Positions 30,762 to 39,290 of a DNA stretch of 64,000 nucleotides are shown one piece after another (the stretch's first letter is position 1; every line of letters begins with the position of its first letter). The notes beneath the pieces were generated by a model. That model was not told the DNA's origin. It did not search any database and saw only the letters and a program-made list of their open reading frames with translations. This DNA is from Neobacillus sp. PS3-40 (GTDB lineage: Bacteria; Bacillota; Bacilli; Bacillales; Cytobacillaceae). The DNA lies in contig NZ_CP133266.1 of assembly GCF_030915485.1 (NCBI RefSeq), positions 2,360,001 to 2,424,000 on the forward strand, written 5' to 3'. Both the position numbers and the translations under genes were made by a program.

Positions 30762-32399
30762 ATGAAGCCCGCTAATCAATCGAAGGATTTATTTAAGGGT
30801 GCATTTATTTTAACAATAGCCGCCTTAATTATAAAAATCCTCAGTGCAGTTTACCGGATCCCTTTTCAAAACATCGTTGGGGATGTCGGCTTTTATATTT
30901 ACCAGCAAGTTTATCCCTTTTACGGGGTAGCTGTTGTTTTGGCAACAACCGGGTTCCCTGTTGTTATTTCGAAGCTCTTTGCAGAATTAAGAGGAAAAGG
31001 TAACTTTGAAGGTGCCCAAAGGCTTTTAGTAATGTCATATATCTTTCTTCAATTATTTGGTATCCTCTGCTTTACAATTCTATATGCTGGAGCTGATAGA
31101 ATTGCATTATGGATGAATGATCCGAAATTAGCCATTTTGTTAAAAGTTGTTTCAATCGTTTTTCTTATGTTCCCATTTATTTCAGTGTTAAGGGGATATT
31201 ATCAAGGAAGTGGGAATATGGTTCCTACTGCTGTTTCACAAGTTGGAGAACAAGTAATGCGTGTTTCAACCATCATCCTATTATCCTACTTGCTTGTAAA
31301 AAAGGGATATTCCCTTTATCTTGTTGGTGGCGGGGCTATGTTTGGATCAATCACAGGAAGCCTTGTTTCAGCCTTTATTTTGTTTACATTTCTTTGGATT
31401 CGTAAAGAATGGAATATGTTTACCATTAATCGGGCTTCTATAAGAAAAGATCTGTTTGAATCAGGTTGGATTTTTAAGGCTCTTTTTTCTCAAGGACTTG
31501 CCATTTGTATAAGTGGAATGCTGATGATTTTCATTCAAATGGCTGACTCATTAAATTTATACTCCTTACTAGTTTCCAGTGGGATTGAAAAGGAAACGGC
31601 AAAAGGTTTAAAAGGTATTTTTGATCGGGGCCAGCCGTTAATCCAGTTAGGAACAGTTGTAGCAACTTCAATGTCACTTTCCCTTGTACCTTTAATCACC
31701 AGTGAAAGATTAAAGAAGAAGCCTGCATTACTCCATCATAAAATTCAATTAGCAATGAAGATTAGTTTTGTCATTGGTGTAGGGGCAACCGCAGGGTTGG
31801 CGGCAATTATAAGACCCACAAATATGATGCTTTTTGAAAATGACTTGGGATCGTCTATGTTGGGTGTACTGAGTATAGTTATCTTCTTTAATACCATCAT
31901 TTCCACTATGGTCGCCATATTGCAAGGACTAGGGAATATGACGTTCCCAGCCGTTATAATAATTGCAGGTCTTCCAATAAAATACTTTTTAAACCAGGGA
32001 TTGGTTCCGCGTTTTGGAACTATGGGAGCAGCGGTCGCCTCTGTTATCACATTAGCTCTTATCTGCATAATAGTAACTGTTAAATTTAAAAAAATAGTAA
32101 TGAGGCCAATCTATTCGTTTCGTTTTTTTAAAACGGTTCTCTTTGCCAGTTTGCTGATGGTACTTATAGTAAAGGTGGTTCTTTTTGCGACCAGTTTCTT
32201 ACATATTTTAACCGAGTCTAGCCGCTTATTTGCCGCTATTCAATCAATTACTGCCGTCTTTATCGGTGGAGTTGTATTTATGGGGATTGTAATAAGAGGG
32301 AACGTATTCCAAGAGGAGGATATTAAGTTAATCCCATTTGGAAATAAGTTAGCATTATTTTTGCGTCATGAAGATAGGAGTGGAAACAGTCGTGAATAA
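30762..32399 (+). CDS. Polysaccharide flippase-like membrane protein (YabM, SpoVB family)
   Basis: 545-residue polytopic protein of the MOP/PST (MviN, SpoVB) superfamily, with about 14 predicted membrane segments starting at residue 15. The N-terminal KGAFILTIAALIIKILSAVYRIPFQNIVGD is the SpoVB-type signature. Relatives flip lipid-linked oligosaccharides such as lipid II; the substrate here is unknown (B. subtilis YabM/AmJ-type assignments differ). SD GGGGAGGGG is strong. It overlaps mazG by 8 nt. Confidence 0.88.
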   Translation: MKPANQSKDLFKGAFILTIAALIIKILSAVYRIPFQNIVGDVGFYIYQQVYPFYGVAVVLATTGFPVVISKLFAELRGKGNFEGAQRLLVMSYIFLQLFGILCFTILYAGADRIALWMNDPKLAILLKVVSIVFLMFPFISVLRGYYQGSGNMVPTAVSQVGEQVMRVSTIILLSYLLVKKGYSLYLVGGGAMFGSITGSLVSAFILFTFLWIRKEWNMFTINRASIRKDLFESGWIFKALFSQGLAICISGMLMIFIQMADSLNLYSLLVSSGIEKETAKGLKGIFDRGQPLIQLGTVVATSMSLSLVPLITSERLKKKPALLHHKIQLAMKISFVIGVGATAGLAAIIRPTNMMLFENDLGSSMLGVLSIVIFFNTIISTMVAILQGLGNMTFPAVIIIAGLPIKYFLNQGLVPRFGTMGAAVASVITLALICIIVTVKFKKIVMRPIYSFRFFKTVLFASLLMVLIVKVVLFATSFLHILTESSRLFAAIQSITAVFIGGVVFMGIVIRGNVFQEEDIKLIPFGNKLALFLRHEDRSGNSRE

Positions 32400-33858
32400 A
32401 ATTGAAATACTTGGCTTAGGTGCAGGAGATATTGAGCAACTGCCATATGGTATTTATAAAAAAATAATGAAATCAACACATTTATTTTTACGTACAAAAG
32501 AGCATCCTGTCATTGCAGAGCTAGAAAAAGAGGGCCTTCAGTTTTCCTCATTTGACGGAATTTATGAGAAACATGATCAATTTGAAGAAGTTTATCAAGA
32601 AATTACGAGGGAATTATTGAATAAGGCTAAAAATAATACGGTTATTTATGCTGTTCCAGGCCATCCACTTGTTGCGGAACGAACCGTTCAATTGTTATTA
32701 GAATTAGGTCCAAAGGAAGATGTAGAGATTGTCATAGGTGGAGGGCAAAGTTTCTTAGATGCGCTCTTTCAAACGTTAAAAGTCGATCCAGTTGAGGGGT
32801 TTCAATTGCTTGACGGTACGTCACTTGAAGCTGATAGTTTGCAGCTTAATCAGCACATTATTATTAGTCAGGTATATGATCAGTTCGTTGCATCAGAAGT
32901 AAAATTAACCTTGATGGAAAGATATCCTGATGATTATGAGGTAATAATTGCAACTGCTGCTGGAAGTAAGGGTGAGCATATTGAAAGGCTGCCCTTATAT
33001 GAATTGGACCGAAAAGTGACACTCAACAATCTTACCTCAGTTTATGTTCCTCCTGTAAAGGACAAGCAAATACAGTGGAAAGACTTCTCTTATTTCCGGG
33101 AAATAATTGCAAAATTAAGAGGTCCAAATGGCTGTCCTTGGGATAAAGAACAGACTCATGAATCTTTAAAAAAGTATTTAATTGAGGAAACATATGAAGT
33201 TATAGATGCAATCGATTGTGGAGATATTGACCACTTAGTTGAGGAACTTGGTGACGTTCTTCTTCAAGTTCTACTCCATGCGCAAATTGGCGAGGATGAG
33301 GGATATTTTTCTATTAATGATGTCATTGAAGGGATCTCTGCTAAAATGATTCGCAGGCATCCACATGTGTTTGGAAATACACATGTGGAAACAGCTGAAG
33401 AGGTCGTACAAAATTGGCAGGAGATTAAGAAGAATGAAAAGAATACTACTACATCTTCATCTCTGCTAGAAGGAGTTTCCCTTTCATTGCCTAATTTAAT
33501 AAGGGCATATGAACTGCAAAAAAAAACAGCAAAAGTTGGATTTGATTGGAAGGAAATAGGTCCAGCATTGGAGAAAGTTAAAGAGGAGCTTCAAGAGTTT
33601 GAAAATGAATTAAATGGGACGAAGGAACAATCAATCCTTGCTAAAAGAGAGTTTGGCGATTTGTTATTTGCTTTTGTTAATGTAGCAAGATTTTTAGACA
33701 TTCATCCTGAGGAAGCATTGTTTGAAACAAACGAAAAATTCATTCGACGTTTCCACTTTGTTGAAGAAAGGGTTAAGGAAAGTGGAAAGGAATTTGAGGA
33801 ACATTCTCTTGAAGAATTAGATCATTATTGGGATGAAGCAAAATTAGGAGGATTATGA
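32392..33858 (+). CDS. mazG: YabN: tetrapyrrole methylase / MazG pyrophosphohydrolase fusion
   Basis: 488-residue two-domain protein. The N-terminal half (about 1–220) has a tetrapyrrole-methylase fold with GLGAGD and YAVPGHPLVAE; the C-terminal half is a tandem MazG NTP pyrophosphohydrolase with the GPNGCPWDKEQTHESL signature and EELGDVLLQVLLHAQ. MazG removes aberrant NTPs; the role of the methylase domain is unknown. GTG 32392 is 8 nt after GGAGTGG. The TGA stop shares its A with the rqcP ATG. Confidence 0.92.
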   Translation: MNKIEILGLGAGDIEQLPYGIYKKIMKSTHLFLRTKEHPVIAELEKEGLQFSSFDGIYEKHDQFEEVYQEITRELLNKAKNNTVIYAVPGHPLVAERTVQLLLELGPKEDVEIVIGGGQSFLDALFQTLKVDPVEGFQLLDGTSLEADSLQLNQHIIISQVYDQFVASEVKLTLMERYPDDYEVIIATAAGSKGEHIERLPLYELDRKVTLNNLTSVYVPPVKDKQIQWKDFSYFREIIAKLRGPNGCPWDKEQTHESLKKYLIEETYEVIDAIDCGDIDHLVEELGDVLLQVLLHAQIGEDEGYFSINDVIEGISAKMIRRHPHVFGNTHVETAEEVVQNWQEIKKNEKNTTTSSSLLEGVSLSLPNLIRAYELQKKTAKVGFDWKEIGPALEKVKEELQEFENELNGTKEQSILAKREFGDLLFAFVNVARFLDIHPEEALFETNEKFIRRFHFVEERVKESGKEFEEHSLEELDHYWDEAKLGGL

Positions 33859-34142
33859 TGCGTTTAGATAAATTTTTGAAAGTATCTCGAATTATTAAAA
33901 GAAGAACATTAGCAAAGGAAGTATCTGATCAAGGCAGAATCAAAATAAATGGAAAAGAAGCAAAGGCTAGTTCAACTGTAAAAGCGGGTGACGAACTTAC
34001 GATTCGGCTGGGTCAAAGAGTGGTTACTGCAAGAATTGATAGAATTCAGGAAATTTCTCGAAAAGAAGAAGCGGCTGATATGTATACAATTCTAAAAGAA
34101 GAAAAACTTGGTTCGATGGATAGCACGACCGAGTGGAAGTAA
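33858..34142 (+). CDS. rqcP: RqcP (YabO), ribosome quality-control S4-domain protein
   Basis: 94-residue protein with an S4 RNA-binding domain: MRLDKFLKVSRIIKRRTLAKE and GRIKINGKEAK. The B. subtilis protein works with RqcH to add poly-alanine tails to stalled nascent chains on 50S subunits. GGAGG ends 6 nt before ATG 33858 and only 3 nt before ATG 33855, so the second is preferred. Stop-start overlap with mazG (TGATG) indicates coupling. Confidence 0.92.
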   Translation: MRLDKFLKVSRIIKRRTLAKEVSDQGRIKINGKEAKASSTVKAGDELTIRLGQRVVTARIDRIQEISRKEEAADMYTILKEEKLGSMDSTTEWK

Positions 34143-34237
34143 TAAGGTACTTGCTCGTTTTAAGCTTGTTCTAATTCCATTATCCATTACATACATATGT
34201 ACTAAAGGTTGTACTAAGTGATTGTGAGGGATGAAGG

Positions 34238-34540
34238 ATGAGCCAATATTATGAATCGAACCAAACGAAAGGTTCTGTTCCGGATCATGATGTCATCATG
34301 AGAGGGAGAAAGCTTCTCGAGATAACGGGTGTTAAACAGGTTGAAAGTTTTGATAATGAAGAATTTTTACTTGAAACAACTATGGGTTTTCTAGCAATTA
34401 AGGGACAAAATCTACAAATGAAAAATCTTGATGTTGATAAGGGAATCGTCTCCATTAAAGGTAAGATTTTTGAGTTAGTCTATTTAGATGACCAACATGG
34501 GGAGAAAGCTAAAGGATTCTTTAGTAAATTATTCCGATGA
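34238..34540 (+). CDS. yabP: Sporulation protein YabP
   Basis: 100-residue member of the YabP/YqfC family, made in the mother cell (sigma-E) and linked to spore envelope formation; the molecular function is unknown. The GRKLLEITGVKQVESFDNEEFLLET segment is typical. A CATACATAT element near 34190 could be a sigma-E -10, but no good -35 was found. It overlaps yabQ by 4 nt (ATGA). Confidence 0.9.
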   Translation: MSQYYESNQTKGSVPDHDVIMRGRKLLEITGVKQVESFDNEEFLLETTMGFLAIKGQNLQMKNLDVDKGIVSIKGKIFELVYLDDQHGEKAKGFFSKLFR

Positions 34541-35160
34541 CACTTTCAACGCAATTTTTAACAATGCTATCCATGATTGGAATGGGGGCGCTGTTTGGGG
34601 TTATGTTTGATACATATCAGCGCTTTTTGCATCGCCCCAAAAGAAGGCAATTGCTTGTTTTCTTCAATGATATCTTATTTTGGGTTATTCAGGCACTTAT
34701 CATTTTTTATGTCTTATTTCAGGTAAACATGGGTGAAGTAAGGCTTTATATATTTATTGCCCTATTATGTGGATATGCCGCATATCAAAGTTTGTTCAAG
34801 CGCATTTATTTAAGGTTACTGGAAATATTTATATTTGCAGTAATTTCTATTTTAACCTTTCTTAAGAATGCCTTTATCATAATCATCTATAAACCTGTCC
34901 GTGGACTGTTTAACCTGATTATTTACATTACTTTATTTCTTGGCAGGGGTCTTTTTACCCTTGTCAAGTTTATTTTCAAAGTTTTACTATTATGTATAAA
35001 GATGTTTTTTAAGCCAATCGGGAAAATTTTATTACTATTTTGGAAACTTTTGCCGAAAGGGATTAAAAAAACAGTCGAGAAGTTTTATAATGGTGCAGCA
35101 GGAAATTTTAAGAGAATCAAGAATTATGTTACTAAATGGATTCGAAAGTGGAAGAAATAA
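34537..35160 (+). CDS. yabQ: Spore cortex biosynthesis membrane protein YabQ
   Basis: 207-residue integral membrane protein: hydrophobic segments begin near residues 5, 35, 67 and 95, with further long hydrophobic stretches to about 165, then a basic C-terminus rich in Lys/Arg. B. subtilis YabQ localises to forespore membranes and is needed for cortex formation. It starts in ATGA overlap with yabP, so the two are translated together. Confidence 0.9.
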   Translation: MTLSTQFLTMLSMIGMGALFGVMFDTYQRFLHRPKRRQLLVFFNDILFWVIQALIIFYVLFQVNMGEVRLYIFIALLCGYAAYQSLFKRIYLRLLEIFIFAVISILTFLKNAFIIIIYKPVRGLFNLIIYITLFLGRGLFTLVKFIFKVLLLCIKMFFKPIGKILLLFWKLLPKGIKKTVEKFYNGAAGNFKRIKNYVTKWIRKWKK

Positions 35161-35185
35161 AAGTAGGCAAGGAGGTTGCGAGAAA

Positions 35186-35581
35186 ATGAGCGCCATACGA
35201 AAGAAAAATGTAGCAAAAATCCATTCAACATATGTGCAGCAACAAGAATTTGCTTCATTGACAACAGTGAGGAAGAGAAAACTTCTCTTTAGAAGGCTAT
35301 CCATTTTCTTACTTTTTGCTGCTTTTACATCGTATTTCATGATTTCTAGCATTCTTTCCCAGACCTCTGCATTGGATGCAAAAATGGCTCAAAAGAAGCA
35401 TCTCGATAAAGAATTCTCTGGTTTAAAAAAACAGCAACAAATCCTTAAAGAAAATATTATTAAATTAAATGATGATGAATATATTGCAAAACTGGCAAGG
35501 AAAGAGTACTTTTTTTCTGATAAGAATGAAGTTATTTTCAACATACCGGATAATGGAAAGGGAAAATCAACCAGTAATTAA
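35186..35581 (+). CDS. divIC: Cell-division protein DivIC (FtsB-like)
   Basis: 131-residue bitopic division protein: a basic cytoplasmic N-terminus (1–38), one membrane segment (about 39–58, SIFLLFAAFTSYFMISSIL), then an extracytoplasmic coiled coil (about 65–100) and the conserved DDEYIAKLARKEYFFS motif. It forms the DivIB–FtsL–DivIC complex at the septum. AAGGAGG lies 10 nt before ATG 35186; the longer frame from 35090 runs inside yabQ and is rejected. Confidence 0.93.
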   Translation: MSAIRKKNVAKIHSTYVQQQEFASLTTVRKRKLLFRRLSIFLLFAAFTSYFMISSILSQTSALDAKMAQKKHLDKEFSGLKKQQQILKENIIKLNDDEYIAKLARKEYFFSDKNEVIFNIPDNGKGKSTSN

Positions 35582-35586
35582 GGTAA

Positions 35587-35616
35587 TTGGCACCAATTTT
35601 CCTCTTTCTGTATAAT
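35587..35616 (+). promoter_or_regulatory. yabR sigma-A promoter
   Basis: TTGGCA (35587–35592), 18-nt spacer, TATAAT (35611–35616), about 50 nt before yabR. Confidence 0.7.
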
Positions 35617-35664
35617 ATATAGTAAGTTTGATTTTAACTATTTTTAAGGAGGAGCAATCTTTTT

Positions 35665-36093
35665 ATGTCAATTGAAGTAGGCAGCAAGTTACAAGGGAAG
35701 GTAACAGGAATTACAAATTTCGGAGCGTTTGTCGAGCTTCCAGATGGATCAACAGGACTCGTTCACATCAGTCAGGTCGCTGAGAATTATGTTAAGGATA
35801 TCAATGATCATCTTAAAGTTGGCGATCTAGTAGAAGTGAAAGTGATTAATGTTGAAAAGGATGGGAAAATAGGATTATCGATTAAAAAGGCAAAAGATAG
35901 ACCTGAAGCGCCAAAGACCCATTCCCATTCACAACGCCCTCGACAAGGCAGAGCCAACGACCGAAATAACCCTAAACCGGAAAATTTTGAATCCAAAATG
36001 GCACGGTTTTTAAAGGATAGTGAGGATCGTTTAACTTCCTTAAAGCGAAATACGGAATCCAAACGTGGAGGAAGAGGAGCTAGACGGGGTTAA
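35665..36093 (+). CDS. yabR: S1 RNA-binding domain protein YabR
   Basis: 142-residue protein with one N-terminal S1 domain (residues 5–75; GKVTGITNFGAFVELPDG, GLVHISQVAENYV) and a basic, His/Arg/Asn-rich tail ending RGGRGARRG that probably also contacts RNA. Relatives include general stress protein GSP13 (YugI). The exact role is unknown. SD AAGGAGG precedes ATG 35665. It has its own promoter and terminator. Confidence 0.9.
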   Translation: MSIEVGSKLQGKVTGITNFGAFVELPDGSTGLVHISQVAENYVKDINDHLKVGDLVEVKVINVEKDGKIGLSIKKAKDRPEAPKTHSHSQRPRQGRANDRNNPKPENFESKMARFLKDSEDRLTSLKRNTESKRGGRGARRG

Positions 36094-36150
36094 CTTGCTG
36101 CTTCTTTAATCGGAATAAAGAGATTTCGATTGAATAGCATGAATAATGCA

Positions 36151-36180
36151 AAGACAGGTCAGTTTGGCCTGTTTTTTTTT
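36151..36180 (+). terminator. yabR terminator
   Basis: ACAGGTC/GGCCTGT stem (one wobble) with a 5-nt loop and a run of nine T. Confidence 0.85.
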
Positions 36181-36215
36181 GCTAATAGGATAGCCTAGTT
36201 TTCTTTATTTATAAG

Positions 36216-36360
36216 CTCTGTTAAACTTGGTTGTTGATTTCCGCTCCAGGCGCTGGCTTTCCGCGGGGAGGCTCCCGTGACCTCTTCATCCGGCAGGAGT
36301 CGAGCGCCTTCCGCTCCAATCAACAGGTGTAAAAATCAACATTCGCCTTTAACACAGCCT
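36216..36360. mobile_element. MITE-like element (about 145 bp) with 9-bp target duplication
   Basis: Flanked by the direct repeat ATTTATAAG (36207–36215 and 36361–36369). The ends are imperfect inverted repeats: left (A)AGCTCTGTTAAA...TGTTGATTT and right-end complement AGGCTGTGTTAAA...TGTTGATTT, 21 of 28 positions equal. The GC-rich core (CCGCTCCAGGCGCTGGC... and GAGCGCCTTCCGCTCC) belongs to a repeat I remember as widespread between Bacillaceae genes. Noncoding. Confidence 0.8.
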
Positions 36361-36390
36361 ATTTATAAGAAGGTTTGTCCAATAATAAAT

Positions 36391-36424
36391 AAAGGAGAAA
36401 TTCCCAATTGGGTATTTCTCCTTT
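36391..36424 (-). terminator. tRNA-Met terminator (hairpin symmetric on both strands)
   Basis: AAAGGAGAAAT...ATTTCTCCTTT stem of at least 11 bp with CCCAATTGGG inside. On the minus strand it is followed by TTTATTTATTATT, just past the tRNA 3' end. Confidence 0.8.
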
Positions 36425-36429
36425 TGTAA

Positions 36430-36503
36430 TAGCGGCGGAGGGGATCGAACCCCCGACCTTACGGGTATGAACCGTACGCTCTAGCCAGCTGAGCTACACC
36501 GCC
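36430..36503 (-). tRNA. tRNA-Met (CAT), elongator type
   Basis: On the minus strand the 74-nt cloverleaf reads GGCGGTG / TAGCTCAGCTGGCTAGAGC / TACGG-TTCATAC-CCGTA / GGGGG-TTCGATC-CCCTC / CGCCGCT plus discriminator A. The anticodon is CAT. It matches my memory of B. subtilis elongator tRNA-Met: position 1-72 is G-U and the anticodon stem lacks the three consecutive G-C pairs of initiators. The 3' CCA is not encoded. It stands alone, convergent to yabR. Confidence 0.96.
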
Positions 36504-36523
36504 ACGATAAAGACACAAATAAT

Positions 36524-36552
36524 ATAATACATATGTATAAAAAAGTTGTCAA
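36524..36552 (-). promoter_or_regulatory. tRNA-Met sigma-A promoter
   Basis: Minus strand TTGACA (36547–36552), 17-nt spacer, TATTAT (36524–36529), about 20 nt upstream of the tRNA 5' end. Confidence 0.88.
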
Positions 36553-36618
36553 TGATTTTTGTAAAAATAGATTGGTTTTTGTCAAAGATAGCAATTTTTC
36601 AATAAATAACATGAAATA

Positions 36619-36684
36619 CGTCGAACAAATTTTCTTTGCTTGTCCGCCTTTTTGACAATCTTTTAATCTTTCACCTTTTATACT
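36619..36684 (+). promoter_or_regulatory. spoIIE promoter with Spo0A boxes
   Basis: TTGACA (36652–36657) and TATACT (36679–36684) are separated by 21 nt, the abnormal spacing I recall for Spo0A-activated spoIIG/spoIIE promoters. Upstream lie the 0A-like boxes CGTCGAA (36619–36625) and TGTCCGC (36641–36647), 22 nt apart, on one helix face. Confidence 0.8.
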
Positions 36685-36720
36685 ATCAACATTGATAGAA
36701 ATGATGGGGGAATGCTATAT

Positions 36721-39195
36721 ATGGAAAAGGTAGAAAGGATTTTAATTGAACCGGTTGGGGATGTTAGTATTCATTCAAAATTGAACCTGTCAAAAACTGC
36801 GAAGAAAATTCAATTAAACGTGGAAAGTTTTCTACTAAAAAGAGGTTATCTTTTATTGTTGGTTGGCTTTTTGCTCGGACGTGCTTTAATTTTGTCGAAG
36901 CTTACTCCTTTTAGTCTCCCTTTTTTCGCAGTTGTGTATTTTGTTAAAAGGGATAGAGCCCCGCTTTCCTTAATCGGATTAGTTATAGGCGCAGCGACCA
37001 TTTCCTTAAGCAATGCATCCTCTACATTTGCCATTTCCTTTTTGTTCTTACTTGTTTTCCGGATCAGCAAAAAATGGCTGAAAAATGAAGCAAGGTCATT
37101 ACCTTTTTATGTTGGAATCATCCTTGCAATTGGAAAGTTAGCTGAAACATTGTTATTGACTAAACAATTATCCCTTTATGATGGAATGATGACGGGTGTA
37201 CAAGCTAGTCTTGCGTTTATTTTGACACTTATTTTCCTGCAAAGTATTCCATTATTAACGCAAAGCAAGCGGATGCAAACCTTGAAGACAGAGGAAATTG
37301 TTTGTTTAATTATTATGCTTGCGTCGATTATGACAGGAACAATTGGGTGGATCGTCTATGACCTTTCTGTTGAGCATATTATGTCACGTTATTTAGTGCT
37401 TGTTTTTTCCTATGTAGCCGGTGCTACGGTTGGTTCGACTGTAGGGGTAGTTACAGGCTTAATTTTTAGTCTTGCAAATGTTTCTAGCTTTTCCCATATG
37501 AGTTTACTTGCCTTTTCTGGGGTGTTGGGCGGTTTATTAAAGGAAGGTAAGAAAATTGGCGTTTCGATAGGATTATTTATTGCTACCCTTTTAATTGGTA
37601 TGTACGGAGAAGGCAGTGGCTCCATCCTTCTTACTATTTTGGAAACAACAGCAGCGGTTGGCCTATTTCTATTAACGCCAAAATCTTTCACCTCAAGGCT
37701 GGCAAAGTATATTCCAGGCACACCTGAATATACAACTGAACAGCAAAAATATATGAGAAAAATGAGAGATGTAACAGCACAGCGGGTTTCGCAATTTTCA
37801 ACTGTGTTTCACGCTCTTTCAAAAAGCTTTTCTCAATATGATCAACAACTGCCAAGTGATAATGAAGATGAGCGGGAGTTGGACTATTTTTTAAGCAATG
37901 TGACCGAAAAGACCTGCCAAACTTGCTTTAAAAAGGAACATTGTTGGACAAAGAACTTTAATACAACGTATGAATATATGGAGGGAATTATTCATGAGAT
38001 GGGCCAAAATAATGGGGTTGTTTCTGCAAAGCTTGGGAGAGATTGGGACAAGTACTGTACAAAGTCAAAGAAGGTAATGGATGCAATTGGGCAGGAATTA
38101 ACTTTTTACCAAGCAAACCAAAAGTTAAAAAAACAAGTTCAGGAAAGCAGAAGGTTAGTGGCTGATCAGCTACAGGGTGTCTCTGAGGTGATGGATAACT
38201 TTGCAAAAGAAATTCAACGGGAACGAGAGAATCATCACAGGCAGGAAGAACAGATTTTGGAGGCTATTCAGGAGTTTGGTATTCAGATTGAACAAGTGGA
38301 AATCTACAGCCTCGAAAAAGGGAATGTTGATATTGATATGTCTGTTCCTTTTTGTAATGGGCATGGTGAATGTGAAAAGTTAATCGCACCTATGCTATCG
38401 GATATTCTTGGAGAAACAATTGTTGTCGATTTAGAAGACTGTTCAGCATATCCTACGGGTTTATGTCATTCTACGTTTAGATCAGCAAAAGCCTATATAG
38501 TTGAAACAGGGGTTGCCCATGCTGCTAAGGATGGGGGTTTTGTTTCTGGGGATAGCTATTCAACAATCGAACTCGGAGGCGGGAAATTTGCCATCGCAAT
38601 TAGTGATGGCATGGGCAATGGCGAGAGAGCCCATGATGAAAGTAAGGAAACACTGCAACTTCTTCAAAAAATACTGCAATCTGGTATAGAAGAAAAGGTA
38701 GCCATAAAATCTATCAATTCGGTGCTTTCTTTGCGAACAACGGATGAAATTTTTTCAACTTTGGACTTAGCAATGATCGATCTCCAAAATGCTTCAACAA
38801 AATTTCTGAAAATCGGATCAACTCCAAGCTTTATCAAAAGAGGAAGCAAGGTAATCAAAATCCAATCAAGTAATTTACCTATGGGAATTCTCCATGAATT
38901 TGAAGTTGATGTAGTGAGCCAACAATTAAAGGCAGGAGACCTGCTGATCATGATGAGTGATGGTGTTTTTGAGGGACCAAAACATGTTGAAAACTATGAT
39001 ATATGGATGAAAAGGAAAATCCAAGAACTTCAGACAAATAATCCTCAGGAAGTAGCTGACTTAATCATGGAGGAGGTTATTCGTTCAAGTTCAGGGTTAA
39101 TTGAAGATGATATGACTGTAACGGTAGCAAGCATAAAGCATAATACACCTAAATGGGCAACTATCCCCGTCCAAAAGATAAAACGAAAAGCGTAA
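36721..39195 (+). CDS. spoIIE: Stage II sporulation protein E (PP2C phosphatase)
   Basis: 824-residue membrane phosphatase that dephosphorylates SpoIIAA-P to activate sigma-F and binds FtsZ at the polar septum. Order: a basic N-terminus, ten or so membrane segments (about 40–325), a central FtsZ-interaction/oligomerisation region with CQTC...C..C cysteines (about 390–420), and a C-terminal PP2C domain (about 590–800) with GDSYS, SDGMGNG, MMSDGVFEGP and EDDMTV metal motifs. ATG 36721 is 10 nt after GGGGG; ATG 36712 is too close. Confidence 0.97.
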   Translation: MEKVERILIEPVGDVSIHSKLNLSKTAKKIQLNVESFLLKRGYLLLLVGFLLGRALILSKLTPFSLPFFAVVYFVKRDRAPLSLIGLVIGAATISLSNASSTFAISFLFLLVFRISKKWLKNEARSLPFYVGIILAIGKLAETLLLTKQLSLYDGMMTGVQASLAFILTLIFLQSIPLLTQSKRMQTLKTEEIVCLIIMLASIMTGTIGWIVYDLSVEHIMSRYLVLVFSYVAGATVGSTVGVVTGLIFSLANVSSFSHMSLLAFSGVLGGLLKEGKKIGVSIGLFIATLLIGMYGEGSGSILLTILETTAAVGLFLLTPKSFTSRLAKYIPGTPEYTTEQQKYMRKMRDVTAQRVSQFSTVFHALSKSFSQYDQQLPSDNEDERELDYFLSNVTEKTCQTCFKKEHCWTKNFNTTYEYMEGIIHEMGQNNGVVSAKLGRDWDKYCTKSKKVMDAIGQELTFYQANQKLKKQVQESRRLVADQLQGVSEVMDNFAKEIQRERENHHRQEEQILEAIQEFGIQIEQVEIYSLEKGNVDIDMSVPFCNGHGECEKLIAPMLSDILGETIVVDLEDCSAYPTGLCHSTFRSAKAYIVETGVAHAAKDGGFVSGDSYSTIELGGGKFAIAISDGMGNGERAHDESKETLQLLQKILQSGIEEKVAIKSINSVLSLRTTDEIFSTLDLAMIDLQNASTKFLKIGSTPSFIKRGSKVIKIQSSNLPMGILHEFEVDVVSQQLKAGDLLIMMSDGVFEGPKHVENYDIWMKRKIQELQTNNPQEVADLIMEEVIRSSSGLIEDDMTVTVASIKHNTPKWATIPVQKIKRKA

Positions 39196-39290
39196 AAGAA
39201 TATTTTATGCCATAATAATGGATTTTATGTATAAATACGCCCCGCATCGTCGAAAATGGGAACAATACGCTTTATCGGAGGGGAATAACT

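Noticed and set aside
34185-34199. Sigma-E promoter for yabP
   Set aside because: CATACATAT resembles a sigma-E -10, but no acceptable -35 was found; left as a remark in the gene entry.
36241-36340. GC-rich block as a riboswitch or structured RNA gene
   Set aside because: Target duplications and inverted ends explain it better as a MITE-like element.
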